Source of the DNA: Gammaproteobacteria bacterium
Lineage (GTDB): Bacteria > Pseudomonadota > Gammaproteobacteria > Arenicellales > UBA868
DNA length: 37,161 bases
Direction: 5' to 3'
NCBI GenBank assembly: GCA_014239255.1
Contig: JAAZZE010000018.1
Location: 1-37,161 of the forward strand
Part shown: one piece after another, positions 33,126 through 37,161 of the stretch
Position numbering within the stretch: position 1 is the first letter of the stretch
Layout of the letters: every line of letters starts with the position of its first letter
Notes under the pieces: model-generated
What the model was told of the DNA's origin: nothing
Seen by the model: only the letters and a program-made list of their open reading frames with translations
The model's database searches: none
Translations under genes and position numbers: made by a program

Positions 33126-33992
33126 TCAAAAACTTGCGCGTTTGGCCACCGAGACAATCCGCTGCATCTCGCGGACCACCGGTTTTTCGATCAACTTGCC
33201 ATCGACAACAACCAGTCCGGTATTGGCCTCCTCGAACGCCGCCAGGATTTTCTGTGCTTTGGCAACTTCTTCGGGCGATGGGGTAAACACTTCGTTCAAG
33301 GCGCTGATCTGCTTGGGATGTACCGCGCCTTTACCACTGAAACCTAAATCTTTGGCCAGTTGTGCCTGGGCTTTCATGCCTTCCAGATCGTCAAGATCCA
33401 GGTACGGGACATCCACCGCATCTACGCCGACACTGGCTGCCGCGTGAACCACGCGTGAGCGCGCATAAAGCAAGGGCTCCCATGCGTTTTTACAGCGTAA
33501 ATCTGCAGACATATCAACGCCACCAAAAAACAAAGCATCAATCCTGGAGCTAGACCTGGCGATGTCAAAGACAGCCTCAAGCCCTGCGTTCATTTCGATG
33601 ATGATATGCAAACGGGTATCGTGGCCGCTCTCAGTCAGTAGGTCGTCCAACCAGATCACTTCGTCCGGGGAAACCACTTTGGGCAGCATCAGAGCCGGTG
33701 GCGGTGTATCAGTTGCCAGAATTGCCTTGACGTCATCCAGGCCCACGGCTGATCGCAGGCAATTGATTCGAACGATGCGCTCGACCCCATCATCCGCCTG
33801 CGGTTGTGTAAAAAGCGCCATGGTCTTCTCACGCGCCTCGTCCTTATCGTGAGGCGCAATACCATCTTCCAACTCAACACAAACAATGTCCGCTCCACAG
33901 GCGAGTGCCTTGGGATACAACTCGGGTCTTAAGCCCGGGGCGAAGATAAAACTGCGTCGAGGCCGAACTATCTTCTGGTCGTCGGTTGTCAT
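33126..33992 (-). CDS. CitE/HpcH-family CoA-ester lyase
   Basis: A 288-residue TIM-barrel lyase of the citrate lyase beta/malyl-CoA lyase family. Key parts: RSFIFAPG, VELEDGIAPHDKDEAR, RINCL with Arg75, MLPKVVSPDEV, Glu133 (IIEMNAGL), Asp160 (FFGGVDMSADL) and GKGAVHPKQI. Members cleave malyl-, citramalyl- or beta-hydroxyacyl-CoA by a retro-Claisen reaction. I start at ATG 33992, which has AGGGAAA upstream; an ATG at 34046 would overlap the acyl-CoA dehydrogenase gene by 35 bases. It is the third enzyme of a CoA-transferase, acyl-CoA dehydrogenase, lyase series; a hydratase between the last two steps is not seen. Confidence 0.87.
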   Translation of the reverse strand: MTTDDQKIVRPRRSFIFAPGLRPELYPKALACGADIVCVELEDGIAPHDKDEAREKTMALFTQPQADDGVERIVRINCLRSAVGLDDVKAILATDTPPPALMLPKVVSPDEVIWLDDLLTESGHDTRLHIIIEMNAGLEAVFDIARSSSRIDALFFGGVDMSADLRCKNAWEPLLYARSRVVHAAASVGVDAVDVPYLDLDDLEGMKAQAQLAKDLGFSGKGAVHPKQISALNEVFTPSPEEVAKAQKILAAFEEANTGLVVVDGKLIEKPVVREMQRIVSVAKRASF

Positions 33993-34011
33993 TTGTTTCC
34001 CTATCGATTTG

Positions 34012-35184
34012 TCAGTAAGAACGCGGCAGACCCAGTACATGCTCACCCAGATAACTCAGGATCAGATTAGTCGAGATCGGGGCAACCTGGTATAGCCTGG
34101 TCTCGCGAAACTTGCGCTCCACGTCATATTCTTCGGCAAACCCGAAGCCCCCATGTGTCTGCACACACATCTCTGCAGCAGCCCAGGAAGCATCTGCTGC
34201 CAGCATCTTGGCAAGGTTGGCCTCTTCACCAGGGTTCTCGCCCGCATCATAAAGGCGGATAGCTTCTCGTAACACCAACTCCGCCGCACGCATCTGGGCA
34301 TAAGCCCGGGCAATGGGAAACTGCACTCCCTGGTTTTTACCAATCGGCTTACCGAATACAGAGCGCTCCGACGCATAGGCAGTAGCTTTTTCAATAAACC
34401 ACTTGGCATCGCCAATACATTCCGATGCGATCAGAATCCGCTCGGCATTCATGCCCGATAATATGTAACGAAACCCTCGGCCTTCTTCCCCAATCAGGTT
34501 GTCGACCGGCACACGCATGTCATCAAAGAAGATCTCGGTGGTCGCGTGATTCATCATGGTACGAATCGGACGAATGGTTAGCGTGTTGCCCCGAGCTTCG
34601 CGCATATCTACCAGCAAGACCGAAAGACCGTCAGTTTTTTTCTGAACTTCCTCGCGTGGTGTGGTGCGACACAGCAGTATCATCAGATCTGAATACTGGG
34701 CACGGGAAGTCCAGATCTTCTGACCGTTGACCACATAGCAGTCGCCTTCGCGGCGCGCTGTGGTGCGCAATGCGGTGGTATCCGTGCCGCTGGTCGGCTC
34801 GGTGACGCCAAAGGCCTGCAGTCGAAGTTCGCCGCAGGCGATGGCTGGCAGATATTGCTGTTTTTGCGACTGCGAACCATGGCGCAACAGTGTGCCCATA
34901 GTGTACATCTGCGCGTGACACGCTCCGGCATTCCCACCAGAGCGATGAATCTCTTCAAGAATGGCCGCGCCGGCTGACAAAGGCAATCCAGAGCCGTCAA
35001 ACTCTTCGGGAATGAGCGCGCTCAAAAATCCGGCCTGGGTTAACGCATCCACAAACTCGTGTGGATAAGCCTGCTCGCGATCGGTTTTACGCCAGTACTC
35101 ACCGGGAAAACCCTCGCACAGTCGGGTTACGCTATCGCGGATCTCCGGGTGATCCAGTACATAGGTTGGGGGTTTAGTACTCAT
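34012..35184 (-). CDS. Acyl-CoA dehydrogenase
   Basis: A 390-residue FAD enzyme that introduces an alpha,beta double bond into an acyl-CoA. Typical segments: FGVTEPTSGTDTTALRTTA, VVNGQKIWTSRAQYSDLMILL, MNHATTEIFFDDMRVPVDNLIGEEGRGF, GKPIGKNQGVQFPIA, and MCVQTHGGFGFAEEYDVERKFRE with the usual catalytic-Glu position. At 390 residues it is a short/medium-chain type enzyme; it is not the long (about 590-residue) DmdC that acts after DmdA in DMSP demethylation. Located 79 bases after the CoA-transferase gene on the same strand. Confidence 0.92.
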   Translation of the reverse strand: MSTKPPTYVLDHPEIRDSVTRLCEGFPGEYWRKTDREQAYPHEFVDALTQAGFLSALIPEEFDGSGLPLSAGAAILEEIHRSGGNAGACHAQMYTMGTLLRHGSQSQKQQYLPAIACGELRLQAFGVTEPTSGTDTTALRTTARREGDCYVVNGQKIWTSRAQYSDLMILLCRTTPREEVQKKTDGLSVLLVDMREARGNTLTIRPIRTMMNHATTEIFFDDMRVPVDNLIGEEGRGFRYILSGMNAERILIASECIGDAKWFIEKATAYASERSVFGKPIGKNQGVQFPIARAYAQMRAAELVLREAIRLYDAGENPGEEANLAKMLAADASWAAAEMCVQTHGGFGFAEEYDVERKFRETRLYQVAPISTNLILSYLGEHVLGLPRSY

Positions 35185-35263
35185 GAGTCATGAATCCTGA
35201 TATTCGGATGTTGTGGACCAAAGCGTGATTACGCTATCGCACTGTTGTAGTCAAACCTGTCGA

Positions 35264-36388
35264 TTAGGCAGCAAACTCTGATCGAATCGATTCGCCGTGC
35301 TGGTCAAGCAGGGGAACAAGGGTAGGACGCTCGCCATCCGTCACCACCGGCAGATCCGCCATATTAACCTTAGTGCCGCCAAAATCAGCGACAAGGTTTC
35401 GAATCAGTTGATGGCTGGACAGATCCTCGACGCTGCTCAAACAGGCATTGGCGATTTTCGCATCGTCCAGCAACTGGCTCATCTGATCAGCGGAATGCCT
35501 GCCAAACACGCCATTGATTATCTCGTCCATCACTCCTCGATGCTTGACCCGCTCAGTGTTATTCACAAAACGTGTATCAGCACCGAGTTCGGACTGACCC
35601 AATATGAGGTCACAGAAACTGCACCACTCACGATCATTCTGGATCGCAATCAGAATGTGGCTGTCATCTTTAACCGTGTATGCCCCGTAAGGCGCAATCA
35701 GCGGGTGTGTCAGCCCCATTCTTTGAGGTGCACCGCCAAGGTAACGATGCGCCAACAGCGGAAAATTCATGAAATCTGCCATGACATCGAACATGGCAAT
35801 GGAAATGTCGACTCCTGTCCCCGTGCGGCCACGCTGAATCAGCGCACGCAGAATCGAAGAAAACGCCGTTTGGCCAGAAGCGATGTCGCAGATGGAAATA
35901 CCCACCCGTGCCGGTTGCTCCTGCGTACCATTAATCGCACAGATTCCACTTTCAGCCTGTACCAAAAAATCGTAGGCTTTCTTCCTGGCACCCGGACCAG
36001 ACGAGCCATATCCATTGATCTCACAGGTGATGAGACCAGGGTTGTGTTCACGCAGTGCCTCACCACCAAAACCACGGCGGCTAAGCGCCCCCGGTGCAAG
36101 GTTGTGCAAAAACACATCAGCATGTTTAAGCATAGACCGCAACAACGCTTCATCAGCGTCTTGGTTTAGATCGATACAGATAGACTCCTTGCCTCGGTTA
36201 AGCCAGGAGAAAAAAACACTTTTTCCATCAGCGCCTTGATCGTATCCGCGGGCAAAATCTCCTTCTGCGCGCTCCACCTTAATCACTCTGGCCCCGGCAT
36301 CGGCCAGCATCAAACCGCAATACGGGGCAGCAACTGCCTGCTCCATTGATACCACCAGCAATCCGGCCAGTTCCTGATCTAATCCCAT
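35264..36388 (-). CDS. Class III (CaiB/BaiF) CoA-transferase
   Basis: A 374-residue family III CoA-transferase that activates an acid by moving CoA from a donor thioester. Signature parts: GLLVVSMEQAVAAPYCGLMLADAGARVIKVER, FLHNLAPGALSRRGFG, CEINGYGSSGP, AYDFLVQAESG, and the catalytic Asp168 in PARVGISICDIASGQTAFSSIL. A good AGGAG ribosome site precedes the ATG. It would begin the acyl-CoA pathway carried out by the acyl-CoA dehydrogenase and CitE-like lyase encoded downstream. The acid substrate is unknown; a methylsuccinate- or itaconate-type dicarboxylate would suit the enzyme set but is a guess. Confidence 0.91.
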   Translation of the reverse strand: MGLDQELAGLLVVSMEQAVAAPYCGLMLADAGARVIKVERAEGDFARGYDQGADGKSVFFSWLNRGKESICIDLNQDADEALLRSMLKHADVFLHNLAPGALSRRGFGGEALREHNPGLITCEINGYGSSGPGARKKAYDFLVQAESGICAINGTQEQPARVGISICDIASGQTAFSSILRALIQRGRTGTGVDISIAMFDVMADFMNFPLLAHRYLGGAPQRMGLTHPLIAPYGAYTVKDDSHILIAIQNDREWCSFCDLILGQSELGADTRFVNNTERVKHRGVMDEIINGVFGRHSADQMSQLLDDAKIANACLSSVEDLSSHQLIRNLVADFGGTKVNMADLPVVTDGERPTLVPLLDQHGESIRSEFAA

Positions 36389-36391
36389 GTC

Positions 36392-36550
36392 TTAAGGTGC
36401 TCCTAACTCATTTAGAAGGGTAAGGTTACCAACACAATACACTGATGTATCGCTCCAACCAGACCGGAATGTTTTATCTACAGCCCGACCCAAGATATTG
36501 GAGTTTTTCTTTTTACTTATTGGTTTTTCTGCTGATTTTTTCATTACCAT
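36392..36550 (-). CDS. Candidate 52-residue small ORF between dmdA-like and CoA-transferase genes
   Basis: The ORF fills almost the whole gap: ATG 36550 (or 36544) lies 17-23 bases after the demethylase stop and the TAA lies 3 bases before the CoA-transferase start, with the latter's ribosome site inside the ORF end. The protein starts with a Lys-rich stretch (MKKSAEKPISKKKNSN) and ends TLLNELGAP. No known family and no clear Shine-Dalgarno sequence, so it may be an untranslated spacer. Confidence 0.3.
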   Translation of the reverse strand: MVMKKSAEKPISKKKNSNILGRAVDKTFRSGWSDTSVYCVGNLTLLNELGAP

Positions 36551-36567
36551 TATATTCTGAAGATTAG

Positions 36568-37161
36568 TTAAATCCAGAACTTGTCCCGCACGATCGCGCT
36601 GCGATCCCCGTCGGGAACCTTGGCGGTCAGCACAGTCCCGCCGCCCCAATGTTCCCGTTTAACCATCGCGATAGTCACGTTTGTGTCGAAGTCTGGCGAC
36701 CAGGTGGAAGAAGAGATACACCCAGCGATATTGCCTGTGGAATCGTGCAAAGGCCATGGATGATTAATCGCAGGTACCGCTGGCCCAGCAAGCGCGAGTG
36801 CTCGAATCTGCTTTGCTGGCTCTTGCAGTTCTAACAAAGCTTTACGACCCAGAAAACCTGTGGCGCGGTCGAGATGACAGTATTTACCCAGACCTGCCTC
36901 AAAGGGCGTGTGATCCATGGTGATATCGCTGCCAAAAGAGAGCAGGCCCGCCTCGATCCGCTCGATCAGATTGGGGCAACCCGCCCGGACATCAAGATCT
37001 TTACCAGCCTCAAATAATGCATCCCAAACGGCTTCTCCGTATCCGCTACCATCCAGGTACAACTCAAACCCGCCTTGGTGAGACCATCCGGAGCGGGCAA
37101 TGATCATATCCTTGCCCTGAAAATTGATTGTCTTGTGCCGAAAGAATCTGGTACGAATGAT
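36568..37161 (-). CDS. dmdA: DmdA-like (GcvT-family) demethylase, C-terminal part, cut by window edge
   Basis: The last 197 residues of a GcvT-fold aminomethyltransferase-type protein; the frame is open to the right edge. The segments MIIARSGWSHQGGFELYLDG, YGEAVWDALFEAG, VRAGCPNLIERIEAGLLSFG, DHTPFEAGLGKYCHLD and FLGRKALLEL match what I know of DMSP demethylase DmdA better than GcvT itself. DmdA transfers a methyl group from dimethylsulfoniopropionate to tetrahydrofolate, leaving methylmercaptopropionate. The substrate-binding N-terminal half is outside the window, so a related demethylase is possible. DmdB, the long DmdC and DmdD are not among the genes that follow. Confidence 0.72.
   Translation of the reverse strand: MIRTRFFRHKTINFQGKDMIIARSGWSHQGGFELYLDGSGYGEAVWDALFEAGKDLDVRAGCPNLIERIEAGLLSFGSDITMDHTPFEAGLGKYCHLDRATGFLGRKALLELQEPAKQIRALALAGPAVPAINHPWPLHDSTGNIAGCISSSTWSPDFDTNVTIAMVKREHWGGGTVLTAKVPDGDRSAIVRDKFWI

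Noticed and set aside
34012-35184. DmdC (methylmercaptopropionyl-CoA dehydrogenase)
   Set aside because: Position near a dmdA-like gene suggests it, but the protein is about 200 residues too short for DmdC and looks like an ordinary short/medium-chain enzyme.
35297-36169. Plus-strand ORF of 290 codons
   Set aside because: It lies opposite the CoA-transferase gene, whose family motifs are continuous; the translation shows no known domain.

Overview
The window reads as a chromosomal stretch of a free-living, probably marine, heterotrophic member of the Pseudomonadota, most likely a gammaproteobacterium. That is an inference from gene content: phosphonoacetate hydrolase, a DMSP-demethylase-like protein, dimethylglycine-dehydrogenase-like and polyamine genes, and an OxyR whose redox cysteines carry the same numbers as in E. 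coli. There is no rRNA, tRNA or other taxonomic marker. I see no insertion sequence, phage gene or CRISPR array. Almost everything is small-molecule catabolism of organic nitrogen, phosphorus and sulfur compounds.

Layout. (1) 1-1448, minus: 2-aminoethylphosphonate use (phnW, then phnA cut by the left edge). (2) 1599-11630, minus: ten closely spaced genes headed by an HpaB-type flavin monooxygenase, followed by RidA, a PhyH-type oxygenase, DUF1028, an ArgE-like M20 hydrolase, acetylpolyamine amidohydrolase, a GST, a SpuC-like aminotransferase, N-carbamoylputrescine amidase and a luciferase-like monooxygenase. A divergent LysR regulator (11770-12678) faces it across a region with two dyads. Part of this set is recognisable polyamine breakdown; the upstream half is not a pathway I can name. 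(3) 12635-14633, minus: a YczE-like membrane protein and an FAD amine oxidase. (4) 14703-23668: histidine utilisation on both strands. hutI, a small ORF and a PhyH-type oxygenase run on minus; hutF, hutH, a peptide-deformylase homologue, hutU and a BesD/HalD-like oxygenase run on plus. The route is the five-step HutF route, but no hutG is present; the deformylase homologue sits where one would expect it. (5) 23721-27215: rubrerythrin, a two-cluster Fe-S protein and DUF3501 on minus, divergent from oxyR, with a well-formed OxyR operator between. (6) 27330-31708, plus: choline-kinase-like protein, an FAD/GcvT-type dimethylglycine/sarcosine dehydrogenase and an HSL-type esterase. (7) 31778-33106: a 2-hydroxyacid dehydrogenase of lower GC, followed by a decayed partial copy of the esterase. 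(8) 33126-37161, minus: CitE-like lyase, acyl-CoA dehydrogenase, class III CoA-transferase, a candidate small ORF, and the C-terminal part of a DmdA-like demethylase running off the right edge.

How it fits together: histidine goes to urocanate (HutH), imidazolonepropionate (HutU), formiminoglutamate (HutI) and N-formylglutamate (HutF); the last deformylation is unassigned. Acetylated or carbamoylated polyamines would go to free polyamines (amidohydrolase, carbamoylputrescine amidase) and then to aldehydes (SpuC-like aminotransferase, possibly the amine oxidase). Aminoethylphosphonate would pass through phosphonoacetaldehyde and, with a PhnY dehydrogenase expected outside the window, phosphonoacetate. 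The strongest leads are the deformylase in the hut operon, the HxD oxygenase of the halogenase family at its end, the unnamed HpaB/RidA/PhyH/DUF1028/ArgE set, the OxyR-rubrerythrin control region and the esterase relic.
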